In this document: positions 41,283 to 50,673 of the stretch, piece by piece
How positions within the stretch are numbered: position 1 is the first letter of the stretch
Layout: each line of letters starts with the position of its first letter
Assembly: GCA_905612235.1 (NCBI GenBank)
Contig: CAJQRF010000019.1
Location: forward strand, 1-57,760
Length of the DNA stretch: 57,760 nt
Direction: 5' to 3'
From: an uncultured Pelagibacteraceae bacterium
GTDB taxonomy: Bacteria; Pseudomonadota; Alphaproteobacteria; Pelagibacterales; Pelagibacteraceae
Notes under the pieces: generated by a model
Told to the model about the DNA's origin: nothing
The model's input: the letters and a program-made list of their open reading frames with translations, nothing else
Database searches by the model: none
Made by a program: the position numbers and the translations under genes

Positions 41283-42307
41283 AACAAGTCTTCTAATTTT
41301 TTAACTTCACCTATTTTAAATATCATTGCATCTTCTTTTTTAAAACCATATTTTTCTGCACTTGCTTTAAAGCGTGCAGGTGGTTCCATAATTGGTTCAA
41401 GCGATAGTACAACTGTTCCCCAGTGCATGCCAATCACTTTTTTACTTTTTAAATCTTGTCCAATATTTAATCCCTCCTCAGGGTTTGTATGGTAAATAGA
41501 TTTATCTTTTTTTGTCGCCATGGGATAAAAATTATATGCTCCAATATTAATAAAAGTTAAATCAATAGGACCGTATTTTTCTCCTAGCTCTTTATAAATA
41601 TTTCCATAACCTGTGTCACAAGCAAATAATATTTTTTTATCTTTGTATTCTATTAAAAAATTTCCCCATAATGTTTTGTTGGTATCCCACAAACTTCTTT
41701 TTGACCAATGAACCGCGGGCAGCAAAGTAATTTTTAAATCATTTACTTTTATTTTATCATACCAATCCATTTCACTTACATCTGCAAAACCATCTCTTGT
41801 AAAATATTTTCCAAGTTTAAGAGGAGCTAAAACTTTAGCTTTTTTGTAAGGAAATCTTTGTATAGTTCTAGTGCTCAAGTGATCGTAATGATTATGTGTT
41901 AATAAAAATAAATTTACCTCTGGTATCTCTTTAAGGTTAATTGCGGGGTCTACAAATCTTTTAGGACCAAAAATTAAAGGTCCTGTATTTTTTTCAAAAA
42001 CTGGATCGGTAATGATAGTTGTATTGCCAAGTTTAATTAAAAATGTAGCGTGACCTACCCAAGCTATATAATCTTTATCTTTATATTTTTTAAGATTTTC
42101 TAAAACTTCTTTTTTATTAATAACATGTTCTTGTGGAACACTCATATCAAGTTTCTTTTTTTCTTCGTTAAATATCTTAAAGCTCCAATTAAAAGAAGAA
42201 TCTCTAACAGGAGAACCTTCAGGATTTCTAAAGGTTCCGTCAGGTAAATGATGATAAGGTAAATCTTTCATAGTTTTTGCAAAAGTATTATAGTTAAATG
42301 AAAACAA
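41279..42307 (-). CDS. MBL-fold metallohydrolase (NAPE-PLD/UlaG-like)
   Basis: WVGHATFLIKLGNTTIITDPVF, LLTHNHYDHLS, GMHWGTVVLS. Confidence 0.9.
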   Translation of the reverse strand: MFSFNYNTFAKTMKDLPYHHLPDGTFRNPEGSPVRDSSFNWSFKIFNEEKKKLDMSVPQEHVINKKEVLENLKKYKDKDYIAWVGHATFLIKLGNTTIITDPVFEKNTGPLIFGPKRFVDPAINLKEIPEVNLFLLTHNHYDHLSTRTIQRFPYKKAKVLAPLKLGKYFTRDGFADVSEMDWYDKIKVNDLKITLLPAVHWSKRSLWDTNKTLWGNFLIEYKDKKILFACDTGYGNIYKELGEKYGPIDLTFINIGAYNFYPMATKKDKSIYHTNPEEGLNIGQDLKSKKVIGMHWGTVVLSLEPIMEPPARFKASAEKYGFKKEDAMIFKIGEVKKLEDLL

Positions 42308-42340
42308 AATAACTAATAATGATATTACAATTTTTTTTTC

Positions 42341-43063
42341 ATGAATAAAAAAATAAGATTATATTTTTCTGACAAAATACAAAGTGGTTTAATAGCACAT
42401 CTTTCAAAAGATCAATCTCATTATCTAAAAGATGTTATGAGATTAAAAATGAGGGATACATTCTATGTTTTTAACAATCAAGGAGAATGGAAAGCTAGTA
42501 TTCAGAATTTTGAAAAACAAGTTGTTAAAATTAAAATATTAGAAAAATTAAGAGATAAAAAAAACGAAAAGAACATTTGGTTGGCTTTTACACCAATCAA
42601 ACAAAACCCATTAAATTTTATAATTCAAAAAGGAACTGAATTAGGTGTACAAAAATTTATTCCTATTTTATCAGAAAGAACAGTAGTTAAAGATATTAAT
42701 ATTAAACGTGTTAAAAAAATTATTATAGAATCTGCTGAGCAGTCAAATCGAATTTCAGTTCCAGAAATTACTACATTGGAAACATTAAAAAATTTTATAT
42801 CTAACTTCCCAGAGAAAGGATGTTTAGTCTTTTGTGATATTAATTGTGATCAAAGTGATTTTAAAAAAATTTTATCAAAAAAAGATCTAGAACCGATTTG
42901 TATTCTTGTTGGACCAGAAGGCGATTTTTCTGAAAATGAAAGAAATTTAATAATTAATTTAGAGCAATCTAAATCTATTTCATTGGCTAAGAATATATTA
43001 AGAACTGAGACTGCAGCGGTTGCAGCGGTAACTTTAGTAAACTATCACCTGAATCTAAGTTGA
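42341..43063 (+). CDS. rsmE: 16S rRNA (uracil(1498)-N(3))-methyltransferase
   Basis: KGTELGVQKFIPILSERT, ILVGPEGDFSENE, LRTETAAVAA. Confidence 0.95.
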   Translation: MNKKIRLYFSDKIQSGLIAHLSKDQSHYLKDVMRLKMRDTFYVFNNQGEWKASIQNFEKQVVKIKILEKLRDKKNEKNIWLAFTPIKQNPLNFIIQKGTELGVQKFIPILSERTVVKDINIKRVKKIIIESAEQSNRISVPEITTLETLKNFISNFPEKGCLVFCDINCDQSDFKKILSKKDLEPICILVGPEGDFSENERNLIINLEQSKSISLAKNILRTETAAVAAVTLVNYHLNLS

Positions 43064-43221
43064 ATTTTAAAACTGCATCAAGTTGACACAGCAATTTCAT
43101 AATTTTTTAAGAGAATCTCGTGACAATAATTTTCATTTACAACTGCTAACGTTGTTATAAAAAGTAAAAAGTTGTAAAAGTACATAAATATTAAACAGTT
43201 TTAACAAAGGAATTTAAAAAA

Positions 43222-44058
43222 GTGTTTGTAGCAGTTATTTTTTTTTTAATTATTATCGCCTCAGTAGTCTTTCATATATGGAGCCCATGGTGGTGGACTC
43301 CTGTAGCTTCAAACTGGGGAAATATTGATAGCACAATAGAGCTTACATTTTGGATTACTGGCTCCGTGTTTGTTGCCGTATGTTCTTTCATGTCATATTG
43401 CGTATGGAGATATAGATATAGACCAGATAGAAAAGCTGAATACAAACCTGAAGATAAAAAATTAGAAATTCGATTAACTGCACTTACAGCTTTAGGAGTT
43501 ATAGCGTTATTGGCTCCTGGATTAGTTGTCTGGAATAAGTACGTTACTGTTCCGGAAAATGCTCTCAAGATCGAAGTAGTAGCATACCAATGGGGATGGA
43601 ATTACAGATTGCCTGGTGATGATGGAATTTTAGGAACAACAAACATTTCTTTAATCAACGATGAAAACCCTTATGGATTAAATCCTGAAGATCCAAATAG
43701 CAAAGATGATATTATAGTAATGGATGCAGATCTTCATTTGGAATTAGATCAACCAGTCAAAGTAGAACTTAGATCATACGATGTGTTACATAATTTTTAT
43801 GTTCCTCAGTTTAGAGCTAAGATGGATACACTTCCAGGTCTTGTTACTTTTTATTGGTTTACTCCTATAAGAACGGGAGATTTTGAAATCCTATGCGCAG
43901 AATATTGTGGCACAGGACACTATGCTATGAGAGGAAAAGTTTTAGTTGATGAAAAAACAGATTATACAAATTGGTTAGCAAAACAAATCACACATGAAAA
44001 AATGCTTGCTCAAAATAAAGAAAATAAAAAATTATTAACTGCAGAGATTAAAAATTAA
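43222..44058 (+). CDS. coxB: cytochrome c oxidase subunit II (CuA type, GTG start)
   Basis: CuA motif CAEYCGTGHYAM; QWGWNYRLPG; two TM helices. Confidence 0.93.
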   Translation: MFVAVIFFLIIIASVVFHIWSPWWWTPVASNWGNIDSTIELTFWITGSVFVAVCSFMSYCVWRYRYRPDRKAEYKPEDKKLEIRLTALTALGVIALLAPGLVVWNKYVTVPENALKIEVVAYQWGWNYRLPGDDGILGTTNISLINDENPYGLNPEDPNSKDDIIVMDADLHLELDQPVKVELRSYDVLHNFYVPQFRAKMDTLPGLVTFYWFTPIRTGDFEILCAEYCGTGHYAMRGKVLVDEKTDYTNWLAKQITHEKMLAQNKENKKLLTAEIKN

Positions 44059-44068
44059 GGAGATAAAT

Positions 44069-45895
44069 ATGGATAATGAATATAATAATAACAAAATAGA
44101 AACTAAAGCAGCCGACTCTTCTTCAGGGAGCTATGTACCGCCTGCAGACAATATTCCTGCTAGCGAAATTCCAGAGCAAGAATTATACCACGCAAAAAGT
44201 TTTTGGACTCGTTGGGTATTTTGCCAAGATGCAAAAGTAATTGGAGTTCAGTATGCTTTAACAGCAACAGCTGTTGGCTTAATAGGTTTAGTTCTATCAT
44301 GGGGAATGAGATTGCAGCTAGGTTTTCCTGAAACATTTTCGTTCTTGGGTCCAGCAACTTATTATCAGTCAGTTACTATGCATGGAATGATCATGGTAGT
44401 TTACCTTCTTACAGCATTATTCTTGGGTGGTTTTGGTAATTATTTAATTCCGTTAATGGTCGGAGCGAGAGACATGGTTTTCCCTTATTTAAACATGGTT
44501 AGTTTTTGGATGTTTCTTGTTGCAGTTTTAGTTTTGATTTCTAGTTTTTTTGTCCCTGGGGGTCCCACTGGAGCCGGCTGGACTTTATATCCTCCACAAG
44601 CAATTTTACCTGGAACTCCTGGCTCTGAGATGGGAATAGTTTTAATGTTAGTTTCCTTATCACTTTTTGTAATTGGTTTTACAATGGGTGGCTTGAATTA
44701 TGTAATTACTATTTTACAAGCACGAACTCGTGGCATGACGTTAATGCGTATGCCCCTTACAATTTGGGGAATCTTTACAGCCACTGTTCTTGCTCTATTA
44801 GCTTTTCCAGCTTTATTTGTAGCTTGCATAATGATGACATTAGATAATTTATTGGGAACAAGTTTTTTCATGCCTGAAATATTTACGATGGGCGAACAAT
44901 TAGGAACAACTGGTGGAAGCCCAATTTTATTTCAACATTTATTCTGGTTTTTTGGTCATCCTGAAGTTTATATCGTAGCTCTTCCTGCTTTTGGAATAGT
45001 GTCAGATCTTATTTCGGTCCATGCAAGAAAAAATATATTTGGTTACAGAATGATGGTTTGGGCAATTGTAATAATAGGAGCTTTAAGTTTTGTAGTCTGG
45101 GCACACCATATGTATGTGAGTGGCATGAACCCATATTTTGGTTTCTTTTTTGCTACAACGACATTGATAATCGCGGTTCCTACTGCAATTAAAGTTTACA
45201 ATTGGGTTTTAACTTTGTGGAGAGGAAATATTCACCTTACAATTCCAATGCTTTTCTCATTAGGTTTTATTGTGACTTTTGTTAATGGTGGAATAACGGG
45301 TTTATTTCTTGGAAACGTTATTATAGACATACCTTTATCTGACACATATTTTGTTGTGGCTCATTTTCATATGGTTATGGGAATAGCTCCACTCATGGTA
45401 ATTTTTGGGGCAATATATCATTGGTTCCCTTTAATTTCAGGAAGACATTTAAATCAAACTTTAGGAAAAATACACTTCTGGATTTCTTTTATAGGAGCTT
45501 ATGCAATATATTTTCCAATGCATTATTTAGGTTTTATAGGAGTTCCACGTAGATATTATGAAATGTATGACAGCCCTTATATGACAACTGGGGTTGGATT
45601 AAATCAATTTATTACAGTAGCAGCTTTGATTGTTGGGTTTACTCAAATTTTGTTTTTGTACAACATTATTCATAGTGCATTTTATGGAGAAAAATCTGAA
45701 AAAAATCCATGGAAAGCAAACTCTTTAGAATGGCATACGCCAGAGATGCCTCCAGCTCATGGAAACTTCGGAAAAGATTTGCCTGTTGTCTATCGTTGGC
45801 CATATGATTTTAGTGTACCTGGAATTGACAGAGAATATATTCCACAACACGTTGCTCCAAGCGAAGTTCCAACAGCGAAGGTTGAAAAAACGTGA
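44069..45895 (+). CDS. coxA: cytochrome c oxidase subunit I
   Basis: WFFGHPEVYIVALPAFG, SDTYFVVAHFHMVMG, MHGMIMVVYLL. Confidence 0.98.
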   Translation: MDNEYNNNKIETKAADSSSGSYVPPADNIPASEIPEQELYHAKSFWTRWVFCQDAKVIGVQYALTATAVGLIGLVLSWGMRLQLGFPETFSFLGPATYYQSVTMHGMIMVVYLLTALFLGGFGNYLIPLMVGARDMVFPYLNMVSFWMFLVAVLVLISSFFVPGGPTGAGWTLYPPQAILPGTPGSEMGIVLMLVSLSLFVIGFTMGGLNYVITILQARTRGMTLMRMPLTIWGIFTATVLALLAFPALFVACIMMTLDNLLGTSFFMPEIFTMGEQLGTTGGSPILFQHLFWFFGHPEVYIVALPAFGIVSDLISVHARKNIFGYRMMVWAIVIIGALSFVVWAHHMYVSGMNPYFGFFFATTTLIIAVPTAIKVYNWVLTLWRGNIHLTIPMLFSLGFIVTFVNGGITGLFLGNVIIDIPLSDTYFVVAHFHMVMGIAPLMVIFGAIYHWFPLISGRHLNQTLGKIHFWISFIGAYAIYFPMHYLGFIGVPRRYYEMYDSPYMTTGVGLNQFITVAALIVGFTQILFLYNIIHSAFYGEKSEKNPWKANSLEWHTPEMPPAHGNFGKDLPVVYRWPYDFSVPGIDREYIPQHVAPSEVPTAKVEKT

Positions 45896-46527
45896 AAAAA
45901 AAAGAAGAAAGTTTTTTTAAATTAATTAGCCAAAAACCTTGGGAAGCCTCCCAGGCGATTTTGGATAACGAGCATGACGGGAAAACCTTAGCAGTTAGCA
46001 AAGCTAAGCTTGGCGTCAGAACTGTAATGGTTGTGAGTACTATTATCTTTTCATTATTTGTTGTTTCATATTCAGACAGAATGTTGATCCACGATTGGAG
46101 AAGCCTATCAGAACCTTGGTTACTTTGGATTAATACTGTAATTTTAATTTTAACAAGTATCGTTTTTCATAGAACTAAAATTTTAGCTGAAAATAATGAA
46201 TTTGAAAAAGCAAAGAATAGTTTGTTTGTGGTTGGCTTTTTGACCTTTGCTTTTATTACAGGCCAGTTATTAGTTTGGCAACATTTTATTAATTTAGGGC
46301 AGTATGCTTCAAGCAATCCAGCAAATGCATTTTTCTATGTCCTTACAGCATTACACAGCCTACATATAATAGGTGGCTTATATTTTTGGGCAAAAGTAAC
46401 AACAGTATTATTTAAAGAGAGTTACAACATATCAAAAGTTAAACAAAATATTGAGCTATGTGCTATTTATTGGCATTTTTTACTTATAGTTTGGTTTGTT
46501 TTGTTTGGTTTAATGATATCAACATAA
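45892..46527 (+). CDS. heme-copper oxidase subunit III family protein (first copy)
   Basis: FAFITGQLLVWQHF, TALHSLHIIGGLYFW, AIYWHFLLIVWFVLF; start overlaps coxA stop. Confidence 0.85.
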   Translation: MKKKEESFFKLISQKPWEASQAILDNEHDGKTLAVSKAKLGVRTVMVVSTIIFSLFVVSYSDRMLIHDWRSLSEPWLLWINTVILILTSIVFHRTKILAENNEFEKAKNSLFVVGFLTFAFITGQLLVWQHFINLGQYASSNPANAFFYVLTALHSLHIIGGLYFWAKVTTVLFKESYNISKVKQNIELCAIYWHFLLIVWFVLFGLMIST

Positions 46528-46540
46528 TAGAAAGTACTTA

Positions 46541-47248
46541 ATGAGCGAATTAGATATTTCAAGGCTTCCAAAGGGTGGAAAGGGTTTTGCACATGACTTT
46601 GCTGCCGACCAAACAACTTTTAAAGGAGTTCCTTGGGGCAAAGCAATGATGTGGATTTTCCTATTAAGTGACACATTTATTTTTAGTTGTTTTTTAATTT
46701 CTTTAATGACAGCCCGATCTTCAACAATAGCAGAATGGCCATATCCCAGTGAAGTTTTTGGATTAACGATTTTCGGAGTCGAGGTTCCCCTGCTGCTTAT
46801 AGCAATTATGACTTTTGTATTAATTACAAGCAGTGGAACAATGGCGCTTGCAGTTAAGTATGGGTACGAAAGAAACAGAAAGATGTGTGCGTGGCTTATA
46901 CTAGCTACTGCTATTGGTGGACTTACATTTGTTGGGATGCAGGCTTTTGAGTGGTCAAAATTAATTTTTCATGATGGTATAAGACCTTGGAGCAATCCTT
47001 TTGGAGCCGCTCAATTTGGATCCTTCTTTTTTATGATTACGGGATTTCACGGCACACATGTATCTATTGGAGTAATTTTTTTATTTATTTTCGCTAGAAA
47101 AACTTTTAGAGGTGATTTCGATACAGGGAGAAGAGGTCATTTTACAAGTATGAAATCTGACTATAAAGCTATAGAAATCCTAGGACTGTATTGGCATTTT
47201 GTTGATTTGGTATGGGTATTTATTTTTGCATTTTTCTATCTTTGGTAA
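46541..47248 (+). CDS. heme-copper oxidase subunit III family protein (second copy)
   Basis: MQAFEWSKLI, ITGFHGTHVSIGVIFLF, GLYWHFVDLVWVFIF. Confidence 0.9.
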   Translation: MSELDISRLPKGGKGFAHDFAADQTTFKGVPWGKAMMWIFLLSDTFIFSCFLISLMTARSSTIAEWPYPSEVFGLTIFGVEVPLLLIAIMTFVLITSSGTMALAVKYGYERNRKMCAWLILATAIGGLTFVGMQAFEWSKLIFHDGIRPWSNPFGAAQFGSFFFMITGFHGTHVSIGVIFLFIFARKTFRGDFDTGRRGHFTSMKSDYKAIEILGLYWHFVDLVWVFIFAFFYLW

Positions 47249-47253
47249 AAAAT

Positions 47254-47586
47254 ATGGAACAAAATAACAAAAAAACAACATCAACACATAGTATAGGAAT
47301 ATATCTATGGATTTGGGGATTATTATTTGTATTTAGTACATTTTCATACCTAGTTGATTGGTACAATTTTCAAGGCCTTCTTAGATGGTCTTTAATTATA
47401 TTTTTTATGCTTATTAAAGCAGGGCTAATAATGTCCATATTTATGCATCTATACTGGGAGAGATGGGCTATTGTTAACGTTCTTTTATGGCCAATGACCG
47501 CTATTATGGTTTTTGTTGCTATAATGACAGCGGAGTCTAAGTATACTTTTTTTACACGTGCCCTATTTTTTGTAACGGGCGTCTAA
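47254..47586 (+). CDS. prokaryotic cytochrome c oxidase subunit IV-like protein
   Basis: Three predicted TMs; IFFMLIKAGLIMSIFMHLYWER; ATG 47254 preferred. Confidence 0.8.
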   Translation: MEQNNKKTTSTHSIGIYLWIWGLLFVFSTFSYLVDWYNFQGLLRWSLIIFFMLIKAGLIMSIFMHLYWERWAIVNVLLWPMTAIMVFVAIMTAESKYTFFTRALFFVTGV

Positions 47587-47611
47587 ACTCAAAAATATTT
47601 TAACTTTTTAA

Positions 47612-48517
47612 ATGGAAAATATTAAATCAAAAAATCTTAAATTAGATTATTTTAGTTATGCAAAAGCTTTCTTCAACTTGATGAAGCCTCGTGTAATGTC
47701 GTTAGTCATTTTTACTTGTGCAGTTGGATTATTAATAGCACCTACTAAAATTAATTTTTTTGATGCCATGTTTTCTCTTATTGCTGTTGCTTTAGGATCT
47801 GGAGCAGCTGGAGCATTAAACATGTGGTATGAATCAGATTTAGATTCAATAATGACCAGAACTTGCTTGAGACCAATTCCAACTGGCAAATTAACTAGAA
47901 ATGAAGCTTTAGTGTTCGGAATTTTAGCATCATTTATTTCTGTTATAGGACTTTATATATTTTCAAATTTGGTGGCAGCCACAACTTTAATAGTCACAAT
48001 TCTTTTCTATGTTTTTGTTTACACAATTTGGCTTAAAAGAAAAACTCCACAAAACATTGTTATTGGCGGTGCAGCAGGAGCTTTACCACCAGTTATTGGT
48101 TGGGCAATAGCAACAAACGAAATATCACTCGAACCAATAATTTTATTTTTAATTATATTTGTGTGGACACCATCTCACTTTTGGGCGCTAAGCCTATATA
48201 AGTCTGAAGATTATAGAAAAGCAAAAATTCCAATGCTACCCATAACTTCAGGTATAAAAAAAACTAAATTAAATATTTTAATATATGCTCTTGTATTATT
48301 TCCTTTTACTGTATTGCCATTTATTTTAAATTATTCAGGAAAATTTTATTTAGCTTTTGCTTTAATACTTAGCAGTTACTATGTATTTGTTTCATATAAA
48401 CTGTATATAGAAAAAAATTCAATAAAAGAAAAAAAATTAGCAACCAAATTATTTGCTTATTCGATATTATATCTATTTATGATTTTTACTTCAATCTTAG
48501 TAGATAAATTTATATAA
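47612..48517 (+). CDS. ctaB: protoheme IX farnesyltransferase
   Basis: LMKPRVMSLVIFTCAVGLL, NMWYESDLDSIMTRTCLRPIPTG, TPSHFWALSLY. Confidence 0.96.
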   Translation: MENIKSKNLKLDYFSYAKAFFNLMKPRVMSLVIFTCAVGLLIAPTKINFFDAMFSLIAVALGSGAAGALNMWYESDLDSIMTRTCLRPIPTGKLTRNEALVFGILASFISVIGLYIFSNLVAATTLIVTILFYVFVYTIWLKRKTPQNIVIGGAAGALPPVIGWAIATNEISLEPIILFLIIFVWTPSHFWALSLYKSEDYRKAKIPMLPITSGIKKTKLNILIYALVLFPFTVLPFILNYSGKFYLAFALILSSYYVFVSYKLYIEKNSIKEKKLATKLFAYSILYLFMIFTSILVDKFI

Positions 48518-48544
48518 ATTTTATAATAAAAGATGATAACTTAA

Positions 48545-49030
48545 AATAAAAAATATTTAGGAATATTTTTTATTTTATCTCTTATAATAATTTTAGCTTT
48601 AGCAATTAATACTTTTATTAATAAAATAGAAAATGAAAAAGTTAAGGCCAAAGAACCCATTGTTATAAATTTACTTACCAGCGTTCACCCCAGCTTGAAC
48701 TGGAAATTTAAAGCAATAAATAAAAAAATTATAGTAAAGCCTGGAGACGTAACAACAATTGAGTATGTTGTTGAAAATTTAGATGAAAATGAGAGCATCG
48801 GCATAGCAACGTTCGCGTATTATCCCAATCAAATTAGCAGTTATATTAGAAAATTAAACTGTTTTTGTTATGACGCTCAGACTTTAAAAACAAGGCAAAA
48901 AGATAAGTATTCAGTAATTTTATTAATCGATCCTGAAATGACAAAAGATACCAAGACAAAAAATATTAAAGAGGTTACTATACAGTTTACATTTTTTAAT
49001 TATAAGGAATATAATAAAAATAAAAGTTAA
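48545..49030 (+). CDS. ctaG: divergent cytochrome c oxidase assembly protein CtaG/Cox11 (start codon unclear)
   Basis: Open frame NKKYLGIFFILSLIIILALAINTFINKIENEKVKAKEPIVINLLTSVHPSLNWKFKAINK...LNCFCYDAQTLK...LIDPEM; CFCY resembles the Cox11 CFCF motif; track starts at an internal TTG (48695). Confidence 0.75.
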   Translation, partial: NKKYLGIFFILSLIIILALAINTFINKIENEKVKAKEPIVINLLTSVHPSLNWKFKAINKKIIVKPGDVTTIEYVVENLDENESIGIATFAYYPNQISSYIRKLNCFCYDAQTLKTRQKDKYSVILLIDPEMTKDTKTKNIKEVTIQFTFFNYKEYNKNKS

Positions 49031-49032
49031 GA

Positions 49033-49221
49033 ATGATTAGATCAACTTTAATATTTGAAGAGAATACAGTAACATACCTTTGTGCAGTTTGTGTTAGTGA
49101 TAATAATGGAGCCCAAATTGCACTAACTATCATTATTTCTTCTTTGGCTCTCTTAGGTTTAGCAAATTGGGCGTGGAAAAAATATTTTGTTAATAAAAAA
49201 GAAATATCGCAGCAAAAATAA
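49033..49221 (+). CDS. small single-TM protein with CAVC motif, in the cox operon
   Basis: TYLCAVCVSDNNGAQIALTIIISSLALLGLANWAWKKYF; 2-bp gap after ctaG. Confidence 0.65.
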   Translation: MIRSTLIFEENTVTYLCAVCVSDNNGAQIALTIIISSLALLGLANWAWKKYFVNKKEISQQK

Positions 49222-49285
49222 TCCTATTACCCGGCAATTACAGATTTTTCCTAGATAATATCAAAATTCTATAATATTAAAAGGC

Positions 49286-50665
49286 ATGGAATATATAAGC
49301 ACCAGAAATGCAAAGAATTTATTTTCATTTAAGGATGTTTTTTTAAAAGGTTTAGCACCTGATGGAGGTCTTTTTGTACCAAAACATGTACCTCGCTATA
49401 CATGGAAAGAATTAAAAAGTTTTCAAAATCTTTCATACAATGAGTTAGCTGCAAAAATAATTTTAAAATTTTGCAAAGATGAATTTAATAAAAAAGAAAT
49501 TAATGAAATAATTGTCAAATCATATAAAAATTTCAGAACCCGAGATGTTGTTAATATTAAAGAATTAAAAGAAATAAATTTATTAGAACTATTTCACGGA
49601 CCAACTTTAGCTTTTAAAGACATTGCCATGCAGGTAATTGGAAATATGTATGAAAAGATATTAAAGGAAAATAATTTAAAAGTTAATATTATAGTTGCAA
49701 CATCAGGTGATACAGGTGCAGCAGCTATTAGCGCTATAAAAGATAGAGATAATATGAAAATTTTTGTTTTACATCCTGAAAATAAAATATCCGAAGTTCA
49801 GAGAAAATTTATGACAACAAACAACTCAAATAATGTATTTAATATTTCTATAGCGAGCAACTTTGACGAATGTCAAAAATTTGTTAAATTAATGTTTTCA
49901 GATAAAAATTTTAGTAATTCAATTAACATGTCGGGAGTGAATTCAATAAATTGGGTGAGAATTGTCGTTCAAATTGTTTATTATTTTTTTTCTTATTTCA
50001 AAATAGCAAAAAAGGGAAAAAAAATAAATTTTTCAGTCCCAACTGGAAATTTCGGAGATATCTATGCAGGTTACATGGCGAAAAAAATGGGACTCCCTAT
50101 AGACAAGTTAATTATAGCAACAAACAATAATGATATTTTGAAAAGAGTAATTAGGAATGGGATTTACAAACCTTTAAAAGTTCATCACACAGTATCACCT
50201 AGCATGGATATACAGGTAGCAAGTAATTTTGAAAGATTAATATTTGATATTTGTGATCAAAATTCTGATGAAACTTCTAAGCTTATGAATGATTTAAAAG
50301 AAAATGGCGAATTCAGATTAAATAACTCCTATTTAAATAAAATTAAAGAAACTTTTATTTCAGAAAGCTTGTCTGATAAAGAAACAAAATCAGTTATAAA
50401 TAAGATATATAAAAAAGAAAAAATTTTAATAGATCCTCATACAGCAGTTGCAATTGGTGTGGCACAAAAGATAAATGAAAAAACGAGTACAATAATTTTA
50501 GCTACGGCCCATCCATCAAAGTTTTCTGATATAGTTATAAAAGAAACAAAGACTAAACCAGAACTTCCAGAAAATGTAAAAAATATATTAACTAAAAAAG
50601 AAAACTTTAAAAAACTACCAGATGATTTAGTGATGATAAAAAACTATATTTTAGATAAAATATAG
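49286..50665 (+). CDS. thrC: threonine synthase
   Basis: YISTRNAKNLFSFKDVFLKGLAPDGGLFVP, LFHGPTLAFKDIAMQ, TSGDTGAAA. Confidence 0.97.
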   Translation: MEYISTRNAKNLFSFKDVFLKGLAPDGGLFVPKHVPRYTWKELKSFQNLSYNELAAKIILKFCKDEFNKKEINEIIVKSYKNFRTRDVVNIKELKEINLLELFHGPTLAFKDIAMQVIGNMYEKILKENNLKVNIIVATSGDTGAAAISAIKDRDNMKIFVLHPENKISEVQRKFMTTNNSNNVFNISIASNFDECQKFVKLMFSDKNFSNSINMSGVNSINWVRIVVQIVYYFFSYFKIAKKGKKINFSVPTGNFGDIYAGYMAKKMGLPIDKLIIATNNNDILKRVIRNGIYKPLKVHHTVSPSMDIQVASNFERLIFDICDQNSDETSKLMNDLKENGEFRLNNSYLNKIKETFISESLSDKETKSVINKIYKKEKILIDPHTAVAIGVAQKINEKTSTIILATAHPSKFSDIVIKETKTKPELPENVKNILTKKENFKKLPDDLVMIKNYILDKI

Positions 50666-50668
50666 TTT
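50641..50668. terminator. hairpin spanning thrC stop (convergent with rnhA)
   Basis: AAACTATATTTTA-GA-TAAAATATAGTTT, perfect 13-bp inverted repeat. Confidence 0.6.
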
Positions 50669-50673
50669 ATCAT

